This document shows, piece after piece, positions 16,693-25,230 of a stretch of 64,000 bases of DNA. The stretch is taken from positions 62,001 to 126,000 of the forward strand of contig SXJP01000002.1 in assembly GCA_005779395.1 (NCBI GenBank), given 5' to 3'. The position numbers and the translations under genes were made by a program. Within the stretch, counting starts at the first letter, position 1, and every line of letters begins with the position of its first letter. Origin of the DNA: Actinomycetota bacterium (GTDB lineage: Bacteria > Actinomycetota > Acidimicrobiia > IMCC26256 > PALSA-610). The notes under the pieces were generated by a model. That model had not been told where the DNA came from, searched no databases, and saw only the letters and a list, made by a program, of their open reading frames with translations.

Positions 16693-17049
16693 GTGGTCCA
16701 GTTTCCTTCGAAAGCATGGTTCGAGGACCTTGCGGTTACTTCGGCTCGCCTAACTATCTCCTCCAATCCGCCACTCGTAGTGCAGCAGATCATTACGGAT
16801 GCCGCGGGTGATGACATCGCTAGTTGGCACATGCGAATTGCCGAAGTTGTCTCTGTGGCGCTTGGCGAGGTCGCCAGTCCAACTATCACCCTCACCTCAG
16901 ATCGCGAAACTGCGATCGCTCTCGCGTCTGGGCGCCTCAACGCCCAAGCAGCGATTTCAGGTGGGCGACTACGTGTCAGCGGCGACATTGCAGCGCTAGT
17001 ACAGGTTACTCCAGCATTACTGGAAGTCGTGGCGAAGACCGATTCATAG
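16693..17049 (+). CDS. SCP2-like sterol/lipid-transfer domain protein
   Basis: A 118-residue stand-alone protein with the SCP-2 pattern: a beta-strand/helix start, then TLTSDRETAIALASGRLNAQAAISGGRLRVSGD in overlapping pieces typical of actinobacterial SCP2-type proteins (key block SGRLNAQAAISGGRL). Such domains bind acyl-CoA or lipids in a tunnel. It lies 22 nt before an acyl-CoA dehydrogenase that has its own TAnnnT box. Short family, moderate sequence support. Confidence 0.65.
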   Translation: MVQFPSKAWFEDLAVTSARLTISSNPPLVVQQIITDAAGDDIASWHMRIAEVVSVALGEVASPTITLTSDRETAIALASGRLNAQAAISGGRLRVSGDIAALVQVTPALLEVVAKTDS

Positions 17050-17058
17050 CTGTCTCGC

Positions 17059-17064
17059 TAGTGT
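17059..17064 (+). promoter_or_regulatory. TAnnnT box before acyl-CoA dehydrogenase
   Basis: TAGTGT, 7 nt from the ATG at 17072. Confidence 0.45.
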
Positions 17065-17071
17065 CACGGCC

Positions 17072-18301
17072 ATGAGCGACATGATCTCCATTGACGACTT
17101 CCGCACTAGCGCAAAGGCATTCCTGAAGGAACACTGCGAACCACGGGTCGAAGAGACCTTTGAATGGGGAAAAGGCTCCGACAAGGTTGGAGTGTTCAAA
17201 GAGAAGTCCAAGCGCGCCGAACACGAACAGGTAGCTAGTGCCAAAGCGTGGCGTCAGCAACTTTTCGACGCAGGTTTCGGCTGGATAACTGGGCCGTCCG
17301 AATATGGAGGCTCGGGCCTTTCCGCAGGTCACCAACGTGCATTTCTCGAAGAAGCAGGTTCGTACAAGTTGCCTGACGAAAGTCCTTTCATCATCGGGCT
17401 CGGAATGGTTGCGCCGACGATTCAAGCACACGCGATTCAGGAAGTTCGCGAGCGTTATCTAAGGGCACTCTGGCGTGGCGAAATCATCGGATGTCAACTC
17501 TTCTCGGAGCCAATTGCAGGGAGCGACTTGGCTGGAATCCAGACCAAAGCCGAGCGCGATGGCGATGAGTGGGTCCTCACCGGCCAAAAAGTCTGGACTT
17601 CCGGTGCGCAATTTGCAGATGTCGGAGAGATCATCACCCGCACCAACACGGACAAGCCCAAACACAAAGGCCTGACAATGTTTCTTATCGACATGCGTGC
17701 GCCAGGTGTCGAGATTCGTCCCCTTCGCCAAATGACAGGCGGCGCGAGTTTCAACGAGGTGTTCTTAGACGAGGTCCGAGTGCACGACAGTCACAGACTC
17801 GGAGACGTTGACGAAGGCTGGGGCGTGGCGCTCACCACATTGCTCAACGAGCGGATGTCTATCGGTACCGGCATGGGTAGCGGTGGAGGCTCGGCGATGG
17901 GGTCATTCACACGTCTAACGGCGATGGCAAGACACTTCGGCCTCGCCGACGATCCGGTAGTCAGGCAGAAGCTTGCGAATTTGTTCATACATTCCACGGC
18001 ATCGCGCTACAGCAACCTGCGGGGGCTAGCCAAGATGAAGGCTGGTCAGACTCCCGGTCCGGAGATGTCGATAGCCAAGCTCGCAGGCACTCAAAACGCG
18101 CTACGCACGTCCGATCTCTTGTCCGATCTTCTCGGACCACGGCTAGTCGCAGATAGCGGGGAATGGGGTACGTATTCGTGGTCGGAGCTTGTCTTAGGGG
18201 TACCCGGCGCAAGAATCGCGGGTGGCACTGACGAAGTCATGCGGAACATTCTTGGCGAACGCGTTCTTGGGCTCCCGAAAGATCCGGGACACCAACGGTA
18301 G
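17072..18301 (+). CDS. Acyl-CoA dehydrogenase
   Basis: A 409-residue FAD enzyme of the acyl-CoA dehydrogenase fold. Visible blocks: CQLFSEPIAGSDLAGIQT and GQKVWTSGAQFADVGEII (FAD/substrate contacts), LNERMSIG, and the C-terminal PGARIAGGTDEVMRNILGER. The usual catalytic Glu of short/medium-chain enzymes in the C-terminal loop is represented by the GTDEVMRN region. The long N-terminal half and VFKEKSKRAEHEQ resemble actinobacterial FadE proteins acting on large acyl or sterol-derived substrates. Exact substrate unknown. Confidence 0.9.
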   Translation: MSDMISIDDFRTSAKAFLKEHCEPRVEETFEWGKGSDKVGVFKEKSKRAEHEQVASAKAWRQQLFDAGFGWITGPSEYGGSGLSAGHQRAFLEEAGSYKLPDESPFIIGLGMVAPTIQAHAIQEVRERYLRALWRGEIIGCQLFSEPIAGSDLAGIQTKAERDGDEWVLTGQKVWTSGAQFADVGEIITRTNTDKPKHKGLTMFLIDMRAPGVEIRPLRQMTGGASFNEVFLDEVRVHDSHRLGDVDEGWGVALTTLLNERMSIGTGMGSGGGSAMGSFTRLTAMARHFGLADDPVVRQKLANLFIHSTASRYSNLRGLAKMKAGQTPGPEMSIAKLAGTQNALRTSDLLSDLLGPRLVADSGEWGTYSWSELVLGVPGARIAGGTDEVMRNILGERVLGLPKDPGHQR

Positions 18302-18312
18302 GTAGAACTCAG

Positions 18313-18318
18313 TACAGT
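18313..18318 (+). promoter_or_regulatory. TAnnnT box before hypothetical 18326
   Basis: TACAGT, 7 nt from the GTG at 18326. Confidence 0.45.
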
Positions 18319-18325
18319 CTTCTTC

Positions 18326-19120
18326 GTGAGTAACCCAATGGAGCGGCTCAGGTCGTTGGCACGTTGGTCTACAAACTACGACGACCCATGGACCAATGAC
18401 CTCGCTTTCGAGGCAGCCGCAGCCATAGCAACGCTGCACTCCAATCCATCGCTGGTTGTCGCGTGTCGTCGAATGCTCGCCCATCACCCGACATCGGCAC
18501 CGTTGTGGTGGTTACTAGCGCACGTCCTAGCAGCGGCTGACCCGGCGCGGACGGCGCGCGAACTCCGCGATCGCCTCGAAGGTGACCTAACGGTCGAGAG
18601 AGTGAGCGCTGGTCTGCCACTTCTGGACGCAGGCCAGAAAGTCGGCGTGGTCGGCTGGGGGCGACTCCCCGAGCGTGTCTTCTCAGAGCGAGTCGACCTC
18701 GACGTTGTAAGAATTTCTGTGTTGTCGGCCGGGGCTACAGATGCCAGCTACCGATCGCGACTCGACCGACAGACTGTCGAGATTGACCCCTACGACTTGG
18801 CCGAGCATGGCGTCGCGATTGTGCTCGCACCTGCGCTTGCAGTCACATCGGATGTTGCGTTACTTGGTGAAGGCTTCGGAGACTTGCTGTACGAGGCGGG
18901 CTCAATTCCGATCTGGCTAGTCGCTTCGCTGGGGACGCTGTTGCCACAAAAGCTTTTCATTGCGGTTGAACGCGCTGCCATCGAGAGCCCAACAATCACA
19001 GAGCGCGTCCGCCTCGAACGGTTCGCAAAGGTCGTTGGGCCACGGGGTGTCGAGAGCCCTACCGATGCCGTCGTCGGCCTTAGCTGCCCGCTACCCGCTG
19101 AGCTCTTGAAGCCTCTATGA
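18326..19120 (+). CDS. Hypothetical protein, possible Rossmann-like domain
   Basis: A 264-residue soluble protein that I cannot assign. Residues 1-85 are helical (LAFEAAAAIATLHSNPS, TSAPLWWLLAHVLAAADP), the remainder alternates beta strands and helices (QKVGVVGWGRLPERVF, GVAIVLAPALAVTSDVALLG, IPIWLVASLGTLLPQKLF). This second part vaguely recalls the eIF2B/ribose-isomerase type Rossmann domain, but no catalytic motif is clear. It starts with GTG behind a TAnnnT box; an ATG four codons later is possible. Confidence 0.7.
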   Translation: MSNPMERLRSLARWSTNYDDPWTNDLAFEAAAAIATLHSNPSLVVACRRMLAHHPTSAPLWWLLAHVLAAADPARTARELRDRLEGDLTVERVSAGLPLLDAGQKVGVVGWGRLPERVFSERVDLDVVRISVLSAGATDASYRSRLDRQTVEIDPYDLAEHGVAIVLAPALAVTSDVALLGEGFGDLLYEAGSIPIWLVASLGTLLPQKLFIAVERAAIESPTITERVRLERFAKVVGPRGVESPTDAVVGLSCPLPAELLKPL

Positions 19121-19134
19121 AGGCTCTATGAAGG
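19113..19134. repeat. 11-bp perfect tandem duplication over a stop codon
   Basis: The unit CTCTATGAAGG occurs twice in direct succession; the first copy contains the stop codon of the gene at 18326-19120. Confidence 0.8.
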
Positions 19135-19139
19135 CTATT

Positions 19140-19559
19140 TCAAAGATCAATCACATCGTGGTCGGAGCCAGGACTGCGTTGTCCGCCGATTCGCGTAATC
19201 GTCTGCACTTTGAATCGCCGGATTAGAACGGCTCGATAAAGCATCCGCGTAGGCGGAAATAGGACCGTCAAGGCAAGGAAATCGGTTGCGAAGCCTGGCG
19301 TCAACATCAAGAGACCGGCCGCGAGAATTAGGACTCCATCGATTAGTTCCTTGCTAGGAAGCTCGCCGCGTTGCAATGCAGCTTGTATCCGTCTTGCGAC
19401 AGCGAATCCCTCGTGGCGTGCAAGCGCTGCACCAACGGCCGAGACAATCAGCATCAAGCCGATCGTGTTCCATGTGCCGAACTGGTCTGCGAGCTTAATG
19501 AGGAGCGTGATTTCTATCAGTGGCACTAAGACGAATAGCGCCATCAATAGAAGGAACAT
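19140..19559 (-). CDS. fxsA: FxsA family membrane protein
   Basis: A 139-residue FxsA-type inner membrane protein: the first helix LLMALFVLVPLIEITLLI, the second IGLMLIVSAVGAALAR, and the typical LILAAGLLMLTPGFATDFLAL with the conserved PGFxTD block. E. coli FxsA relieves phage T7 exclusion by F; the native role is unknown. Its start overlaps the stop of the SDR gene by 1 nt, forming a two-gene operon. Confidence 0.85.
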   Translation of the reverse strand: MFLLLMALFVLVPLIEITLLIKLADQFGTWNTIGLMLIVSAVGAALARHEGFAVARRIQAALQRGELPSKELIDGVLILAAGLLMLTPGFATDFLALTVLFPPTRMLYRAVLIRRFKVQTITRIGGQRSPGSDHDVIDL

Positions 19560-20317
19560 CAGAATGGCCCGCCGTCTACGCCGAAGCGTTGCGCTGTCAT
19601 ATAGCTCGCCTTGTCGCTAACAGCAAACCTCACGACAGCTGCCACCTCTTCTGGTGTACAAACATGACCAAATGCCGAACCGCTATCCAAACTGCTGATC
19701 TCATCTATGCCCATTGCTCCTTTCACAAGGCGGCGACCCATCTCGGTGTCGACGAGTCCGGGCGCAACGACATTTACATGGATTCCATTACGTCGTTCTT
19801 CTTTTGCGAGCGTCCACGCCAGTGCTTCAAGAGCGACCTTCGCCATGTTGTACGGAGCGCTGTTAGCAGCCATGTAGGAGACTGCCGCCGAACTAATAAA
19901 CACAACGTCGGAACGCTCTGACTCGCGCATAGTTGGGACCAACAAGTGAGCTAGTGACCAGCCGCCAAAGGCGTGTGTGTCGAACAACCTGTGGATTTCC
20001 TCTGGGTCAGTCCTTGCTACAGACTTGCCTTTCGATGCGATGCCAGCATTGTGTACAAGGATGTCGACACTGCCGAAGTCGGCTAACGCTGCACCACACA
20101 TCGCCTCGCAGTCTCTGTAGCTCGCGACATCGCCAGCGTAGGCACGGGCACGGCGGCCTAGTTTCTCGATGTCAGCGACGGTCGCGATCGCGGATTCGTG
20201 GTCACGCAGATAGTTGATCGCGATATCGGCACCGTCTTCGGCAAGTCCGAGCGCGATTGCTCGCCCTATGCCTCGCCCTCCCCCACTGATGAACGCGACA
20301 CGACCTTCCAAACTCAT
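19559..20317 (-). CDS. SDR-family oxidoreductase (FabG-like)
   Basis: A 252-residue classical SDR: SGGGRGIGRAI cofactor loop, NAG in HNAGIAS, Ser in VFISSAAVSY and Tyr-x3-Lys in YNMAKVALEA, C-terminal YMTAQRFGVDGG. I start it at the ATG 20317, preceded by GGAG (SD), giving the usual N-terminus; the longer open frame extends into the exonuclease gene. The substrate is unknown; it is similar to 3-ketoacyl reductases. Confidence 0.85.
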   Translation of the reverse strand: MSLEGRVAFISGGGRGIGRAIALGLAEDGADIAINYLRDHESAIATVADIEKLGRRARAYAGDVASYRDCEAMCGAALADFGSVDILVHNAGIASKGKSVARTDPEEIHRLFDTHAFGGWSLAHLLVPTMRESERSDVVFISSAAVSYMAANSAPYNMAKVALEALAWTLAKEERRNGIHVNVVAPGLVDTEMGRRLVKGAMGIDEISSLDSGSAFGHVCTPEEVAAVVRFAVSDKASYMTAQRFGVDGGPF

Positions 20318-20339
20318 GCCAACTCCTTCGTATCGAATG

Positions 20340-21227
20340 TCAAGGACGACTTCGCTCTCGCGTGAGCGTCTCGACGCGTCGCTCAAGACTCGCGGAGCCG
20401 AAGCGCTCTGCCCAGGTAGCCCAAACCCCAGGGACTGGTTGGTGCCAATGCCAGTCGTCGACTTCGCCAACCAAGGCGTCATAACGAAGAGTTGCTACGA
20501 CCTTGAAGAGTTCTGCTAACTCGCGCGACGAACGCAACGTTGCTGCGAGTCGCGCCGCACCCCTGACTGGCACATCCCAGGTTGACTCGTCGTCAGGAAT
20601 TGCGTCGATCGTCTCATAACGCGCGATTAGTGCCGCAGCCGACTTTGCACCGAAGCCAGCAAGACCCGGGAATCCATCCGCAGCGTCTCCGACGAGTGCC
20701 AAGTAGTCCGGGATCGAGCTTGGCGAAACCCCGAACTTCTCGCGTACGCCATCGACATCGAGCAAGCGATCGTTACGGCGATCCAACTGCACGATCTTGC
20801 CGTCTACGCATTGACCAAGATCCTTGTCTGGTGTGCAAATCACAACGCGCCTGACGCGCGGATCGTTCGCGGCTACACGGGCAGCACTACCAAGTGCATC
20901 GTCGGCCTCTAGATCGGTCATACGAAACACTGAGATACCTAGAGCAACAAGAGCGTCCTCTGATACGTGCGCCTGCGCCCACAACTCGGGGTCGACGCCC
21001 TCACCCGTCTTATAGCCGGGCCAGAGGTCATTCCTGAAGGATACGACTTCGTGGTCAGTAGCGACGCCCACATGAGTAGCTCCGGCCTCCAAGAGCTGGA
21101 CGACTGTGCTCACGACGCCGCGAGCCGCCGATATCTCGAGTCCCGTTACGGGATCGATACGCGAAGGTTGCTTGCCATAGAAGTGGCGGAATAGCTCGTA
21201 GGTGCCGTCGACGAGGTGCACTTCCAT
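20340..21227 (-). CDS. 5'-3' exonuclease (Pol I N-terminal type)
   Basis: A 295-residue flap/5'-3' exonuclease of the PIN-like FEN family, free of a polymerase domain. Acidic metal ligands are visible: Asp in HLVDGTYELFRHF, MTDLEADDALGSAARVA, ICTPDKDLGQCV and the helix-hairpin region ALVGDAADGFPGLAGFGAKSAAALI. It acts on 5' flaps and RNA primers. The ATG at 21227 lies 7 nt behind TACGGT. Ends 23 nt before the SDR start, on the same strand. Confidence 0.9.
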   Translation of the reverse strand: MEVHLVDGTYELFRHFYGKQPSRIDPVTGLEISAARGVVSTVVQLLEAGATHVGVATDHEVVSFRNDLWPGYKTGEGVDPELWAQAHVSEDALVALGISVFRMTDLEADDALGSAARVAANDPRVRRVVICTPDKDLGQCVDGKIVQLDRRNDRLLDVDGVREKFGVSPSSIPDYLALVGDAADGFPGLAGFGAKSAAALIARYETIDAIPDDESTWDVPVRGAARLAATLRSSRELAELFKVVATLRYDALVGEVDDWHWHQPVPGVWATWAERFGSASLERRVETLTRERSRP

Positions 21228-21234
21228 TGCGCTT

Positions 21235-21240
21235 ACCGTA
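21235..21240 (-). promoter_or_regulatory. TAnnnT box before exonuclease
   Basis: TACGGT on the minus strand, 7 nt from the ATG at 21227. Confidence 0.45.
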
Positions 21241-21243
21241 CCT

Positions 21244-22143
21244 TCAGGCCAGAGCCTCGTCGTTCGGCTCGATAGCGAGATAAGACCCGAATCGGAGCCA
21301 TGTCGCCAGGCCGAATACGACTGCCGCGCCGAATACATGCACGGCGACCAACACCGGCGGCACTCGATTGAACCACTGGAGGTATCCGACCGATCCTTGA
21401 AAGATCAATGCTCCGAGGAGCCAACCAGCGCGGTCGAATGTCGTGGCGGCACCCGCACGTTTTGCGTTGACGATTAGAACGATCGTTGCAGCGGTAAGTA
21501 TCCAAACTGCAACAGAGTGCACTTGTACTGCGCTCCTTACTGGCCAGTCGAGCCTTGCTACATCCGCGTCACCGCCGTGCGGTCCCGCAGCCGTGACCAA
21601 TGTGCCAAGAGCGATAACGGCCAAACAAACACCAAAAACGGTCTCGGTCAAGCGCCGTAGCGACGGTGAGACAACTGCATGCCGAAACTTGCTGGGTTCC
21701 CCGGCTCGGCGCAAAAGTTCCAGGTTGCCATAGACCAATACAAAGCTCGCAAGAAAATGAAGTACTACGGCCTGCCATTGGAGTTCGAGCAGCACAACGA
21801 CCCCGCCAACAATTCCTTGCATCAAGACGCCGCCAATTAACGCGGCCCCAAACCATGCGAGGTCACCTCGAAATGGCCTACGTCTGAACGCCGCGGCGAA
21901 GACGATGATGACAGCTAGCCCAACAACTCCGGTGAACAGCCGATTGATTTGTTCGACGGCTCGATGGGGTTCTGAGATGTCGATCAGATCAGACCCCGTG
22001 CAGCGCGGCCATGTAGGGCAACCAAGGCCCGAACCCGAGAGCCTCACAGATGCGCCCGTGACGATTATGGCGGTAACAAAAACCAGGGCGACGACTACAA
22101 GAGTGCGGAAAGCAGGAGGAGAGATTTGAGCGCGCTCCGTCAT
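21244..22143 (-). CDS. ctaA: Haem A synthase (COX15/CtaA)
   Basis: An eight-helix membrane protein of 299 residues that oxidises haem O to haem A. The cysteine pair of the first loop is seen in GCPTWPRC, and histidine haem ligands in SEPHRAVEQINR, VLHFLASF, VQVHSVAVWI and VAVHVFGAAVV. It acts after CtaB (12941-13843). TAGCCT lies 9 nt before the ATG. The gene is divergent from the CapA-like lipoprotein. Confidence 0.9.
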   Translation of the reverse strand: MTERAQISPPAFRTLVVVALVFVTAIIVTGASVRLSGSGLGCPTWPRCTGSDLIDISEPHRAVEQINRLFTGVVGLAVIIVFAAAFRRRPFRGDLAWFGAALIGGVLMQGIVGGVVVLLELQWQAVVLHFLASFVLVYGNLELLRRAGEPSKFRHAVVSPSLRRLTETVFGVCLAVIALGTLVTAAGPHGGDADVARLDWPVRSAVQVHSVAVWILTAATIVLIVNAKRAGAATTFDRAGWLLGALIFQGSVGYLQWFNRVPPVLVAVHVFGAAVVFGLATWLRFGSYLAIEPNDEALA

Positions 22144-22181
22144 GGAGTCGGCAGGCTAACAATTCATGGCAGAATGCCCCG

Positions 22182-23303
22182 ATGCGAGTGGCTACGCAGA
22201 GAATCTCCGGTGTCGGATTGCTCACTTGTGCCCTAGCAGCGATTCCGGCTTGCGGAATGCGCGCTACATCAACTACTCAGAGTTCTTCATTGACGACGAT
22301 TAGTCAGACGCCGTCGTCGGCCGATGCAGGTTCTGGCGATCTCCACGATTCTGAGGGGACTACTTCGGTACCTGAGTCCATGGAGCAGATCACTATCGCG
22401 TTTGGTGGCGACGTGCACTTCGAGGGCCTTGTGGGTGTTCGATTCGCTGACGAAGGCGCCGCGATGTTCGCTCCAATCGCCCAGATACTGTCCTCCGCAG
22501 ATATCGCAATCGTGAATTTCGAGAGCGCCATAACGGAGCGTGGCGAGCCTGTTGCTAAGGCATACAACTTCCGCGCTCCATATAGCGCCCTCGCCGCACT
22601 TGGAAAGGCTGGCGTTGACTTGGTTTCGCTCGCGAACAATCACGGCCTTGACTACGGCGATGATGGTCTAGTTGACACGCTTGCAGCGAAACGCAAGTCG
22701 CCGGTCGCCGTCATTGGAATCGGGGCAACCGAACGCGATGCGTATCGGGCTCACAAGACTTTTGTGAAGGGACAGACCGTTGCATTCCTCGCCGCAAGTC
22801 ATGTCATCGACGGCCCTTTGGTCGCTGACTGGACGGCACGAGGCAAGCACCCGGGAATCGCATCTGCATACGAAACAGAGCGCCTACTGAAAGCTGTACG
22901 TGCAGCGCGTGCAAGCTCAGACACGGTGGTCGTCTACTTGCACTGGGGCACCGAAGGATCAGAGTGCCCACAAGACCGGCAGACCACGCTTGCCACTCAA
23001 CTTGTAGAAGCCGGCGCTGACATTGTTGTCGGCGCTCATGCCCACCGGCTCCAAGGCGCAGGACGGCACGGGCAGGCGTTCGTGTCTTACGGCCTTGGCA
23101 ATTTCATCTGGTACTCGCATGGAGGAATCGGATCGATCACAGGAGTATTGACCGTCAAGGCAACCGGCAGGCAGATCGATGCCTACGAGTTCACGCCAGC
23201 AGTCATCACCGACGGAGTGCCGACGCCACTTGATGACGACCGCGCGAAGGCCGCTCAAGTCGCATGGGAATCGCTTCGTGGCTGTACAGACCTTGATGTC
23301 TGA
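22182..23303 (+). CDS. CapA-family lipoprotein (poly-gamma-glutamate/capsule type)
   Basis: A 373-residue exported lipoprotein: signal peptide with lipobox AIPAC (Cys24), a Ser/Thr-rich linker to about residue 65, then the CapA metallophosphatase-like domain with FGGDVHFEG, VNFESAIT, SLANNHGLDYG, VYLHWGTE and GAHAHRLQG. The D-x-H and NH motifs match calcineurin-type metal sites. CapA proteins take part in poly-gamma-glutamate export or attachment; with no capBC nearby the substrate is open. Confidence 0.88.
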   Translation: MRVATQRISGVGLLTCALAAIPACGMRATSTTQSSSLTTISQTPSSADAGSGDLHDSEGTTSVPESMEQITIAFGGDVHFEGLVGVRFADEGAAMFAPIAQILSSADIAIVNFESAITERGEPVAKAYNFRAPYSALAALGKAGVDLVSLANNHGLDYGDDGLVDTLAAKRKSPVAVIGIGATERDAYRAHKTFVKGQTVAFLAASHVIDGPLVADWTARGKHPGIASAYETERLLKAVRAARASSDTVVVYLHWGTEGSECPQDRQTTLATQLVEAGADIVVGAHAHRLQGAGRHGQAFVSYGLGNFIWYSHGGIGSITGVLTVKATGRQIDAYEFTPAVITDGVPTPLDDDRAKAAQVAWESLRGCTDLDV

Positions 23304-23304
23304 G

Positions 23305-23310
23305 TAGTTT
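23305..23310 (+). promoter_or_regulatory. TAnnnT box before hydrolase 23317
   Basis: TAGTTT, 6 nt from the ATG at 23317. Confidence 0.45.
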
Positions 23311-23316
23311 CCTCGC

Positions 23317-24246
23317 ATGACTACGGATGCGACCTTCTCCTACGACGAGTTTGGCATGTTGCATGAGAACGCGTCAGAAATGGGATTGACACTCACTTCA
23401 CAAAACGTGCGCCGCGAGACCGTCGTCGTCGATTTTGCGACGGGACAAAGGGTTAGTGCACTCGTTTGGGGCGAGGCCTCTCCACAAGATGTCGAACTGG
23501 TCCTCATCCATGGTGGCGCGCAGAACGCTCACACCTGGGATTCAGTTGCCATCGCTCTGGGCTGTCCTCTCGTCGCGATTGACATGCCGGGGCACGGCCA
23601 TTCAGATCATCGCCACGATCACGCATACTGGCCCGACGAGAACGCTCGAGCGATCGAGGTCGCATTGCGATCCCTATGCCCGGCACCGCGCCTCGTTGTT
23701 GGGATGTCGCTCGGTGGTCTGACGAGTATCGCTCTCAGCGCGATTGCACCGGACCTCGTGAGGAGCCTTCTACTCGTCGATGTGACACCTGGTGTCGACA
23801 GTGAAAAGGCTAAGACAATCCATCAGTTTATTGATGGGCCGCAATATTTCGATTCCTTCGAACAGATCCTCGAGCGGACTGTCATGTTCAATCCAACAAG
23901 ATCCGAGCGATCTTTGCGACGAGGGATCATGCACAATGCGGCGCCCGACGCAGACGGTCGCTGGCGATGGCGTTACGACCTGCCGAGACGCGGGACTGGC
24001 GCCGGTGCAGATGGGTCCGTCCTGCCAGGACTCGCCAACCTGTGGCAGGCCATTGGGGCATCGACGATGCCCCTCACACTCGCGCGCGGAGCGAAATCAC
24101 CCGTTGTCTCGGAAGAGGACGTAAGCGAATTGTTGCGTCTCAGACCGAACGCGGGAGTTCATATCTTCGACGATGCGGGCCACAGCATCCAAGGAGACAG
24201 CCCGGTAGAACTCAGCCGTCTGATCACCGAAATGCTCGCTCGCTAA
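23317..24246 (+). CDS. Alpha/beta hydrolase
   Basis: A 309-residue alpha/beta-hydrolase. The oxyanion block LIHGGAQNAHTWD, the nucleophile elbow GMSLGG (Ser), an acid residue in the region VVSEEDVSEL and the catalytic His in DDAGHSIQGD are in the right order. The first 40 residues precede the core. Substrate unknown; many relatives act on esters or ring-cleavage products. The HD gene follows 21 nt downstream. Confidence 0.88.
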   Translation: MTTDATFSYDEFGMLHENASEMGLTLTSQNVRRETVVVDFATGQRVSALVWGEASPQDVELVLIHGGAQNAHTWDSVAIALGCPLVAIDMPGHGHSDHRHDHAYWPDENARAIEVALRSLCPAPRLVVGMSLGGLTSIALSAIAPDLVRSLLLVDVTPGVDSEKAKTIHQFIDGPQYFDSFEQILERTVMFNPTRSERSLRRGIMHNAAPDADGRWRWRYDLPRRGTGAGADGSVLPGLANLWQAIGASTMPLTLARGAKSPVVSEEDVSELLRLRPNAGVHIFDDAGHSIQGDSPVELSRLITEMLAR

Positions 24247-24267
24247 ATGGTGTGAAATACTGCGATC

Positions 24268-24840
24268 ATGACATCGACTTTCACACGCATGGACGAATCG
24301 ACGGCAGAAGAGTGGGCGGTCATCGGAGCCGAAACATTTAAGAATCAACCGCGCGTAGCGGACCGCACGCTCGCGATGTTGCGATCCCTCTCAGATATCA
24401 CTGACGGATTCTCAACGGATCAACTCACGCACTCGCTGCAGACTGCCACACTCGCAGAACGCGCAGGGGCCGACGAGGAGATCGTGTTTGCAGCACTCCT
24501 GCACGACATTGGCAAAGCGATCAGTGTCCCCAATCATCCTGAGATCGCTGCAGCGATAATCAAACCCTACGTGCGTAATGACGTGTACTGGATGATTAAG
24601 GCGCACCAAGATTTTCAGGGTCGCCACTATTACGCGCACTTTGGCGGTGATCCCAACGCTCGAGATCAGTACGAGGGGCAAGAGTGGTACGACCTAGCTG
24701 CCAGCTTCGCTGATGAATGGGACCAGGTTGCGTTCGATCCCAACTACGACACGTTGCCGCTCGAACATTTCGAGCCCCTCGTTAGATCGATGATGTCTGG
24801 GACCCGAAGTCCGATTGGCGTCCCGAAATCAGCTAGCTAG
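24268..24840 (+). CDS. HD-domain protein, PhnZ/MIOX-like metal-ligand set
   Basis: A 190-residue HD-fold protein. Possible metal ligands are His55, His79-Asp80 (LLHDIGK), His90 (NHPE), His113 (KAHQDF) and an Asp around 149-152 (FADEWDQ). Six ligands in this order and the 24-residue gap between the first two histidines are like the diiron oxygenase PhnZ, and unlike simple HD phosphohydrolases, which need four or five. No phosphonate genes are near. The function may be an oxygenase or a hydrolase; only the fold is sure. Confidence 0.75.
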   Translation: MTSTFTRMDESTAEEWAVIGAETFKNQPRVADRTLAMLRSLSDITDGFSTDQLTHSLQTATLAERAGADEEIVFAALLHDIGKAISVPNHPEIAAAIIKPYVRNDVYWMIKAHQDFQGRHYYAHFGGDPNARDQYEGQEWYDLAASFADEWDQVAFDPNYDTLPLEHFEPLVRSMMSGTRSPIGVPKSAS

Positions 24841-25160
24841 GCGAACCCATCACGTCGGCGAGAGCGGTCTTCAGCCCCCTGCTCTGTGTAGCGCCTTATG
24901 GCAAGGCGCCTACGCAACTCCTCTGGCCGTAAATCGATATTGGATTGCTCAGCCAGAAACACCACAGCTTCGACCTGAACACGCTTGTCTGCGGCAGAGC
25001 GCATCGCATCCGAGCTGACTGTCAGTGGAGCGACGCGAAGCGGTTCGACAGCGCCGACCGTCACCGACTTGTAGGTGGTCGCCCCAGCAGGGGCCACTCC
25101 CATAATCTGCAATGCGGCTCCAAGCTGCCCGCCACGCCCAAATCTTCGGCAGGTCGCCAC
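24837..25160 (-). CDS. Doubtful small hypothetical protein
   Basis: The 390 bp between the HD gene and the SDR gene hold one plausible minus-strand frame of 107 residues from a GTG at 25160 with AGGA close before it. Its C-terminal third looks like a real helix (VQVEAVVFLAEQSNIDL then PEELRRRLAIRRYTEQG). No family is recognised; the N-terminal part is not convincing and it could be a remnant of a larger gene. It overlaps the HD gene stop by 4 nt. Apart from this I see nothing in the gap. Confidence 0.4.
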   Translation of the reverse strand: MATCRRFGRGGQLGAALQIMGVAPAGATTYKSVTVGAVEPLRVAPLTVSSDAMRSAADKRVQVEAVVFLAEQSNIDLRPEELRRRLAIRRYTEQGAEDRSRRRDGFA

Positions 25161-25218
25161 GATTCCTGAAGAGTCACTCTCGGTCTTCCCCGTTCACATG
25201 CAGAGCCCTTGACGTGAC

Positions 25219-25224
25219 TACTTT
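25219..25224 (+). promoter_or_regulatory. TAnnnT box before SDR 25231
   Basis: TACTTT, 6 nt from the ATG at 25231. Confidence 0.45.
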
Positions 25225-25230
25225 GGCGTC

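Noticed and set aside
24945..25169. A + strand frame of 74 residues in the gap after the HD gene
   Set aside because: Composition is random-looking and it is antisense to the more plausible minus-strand frame.
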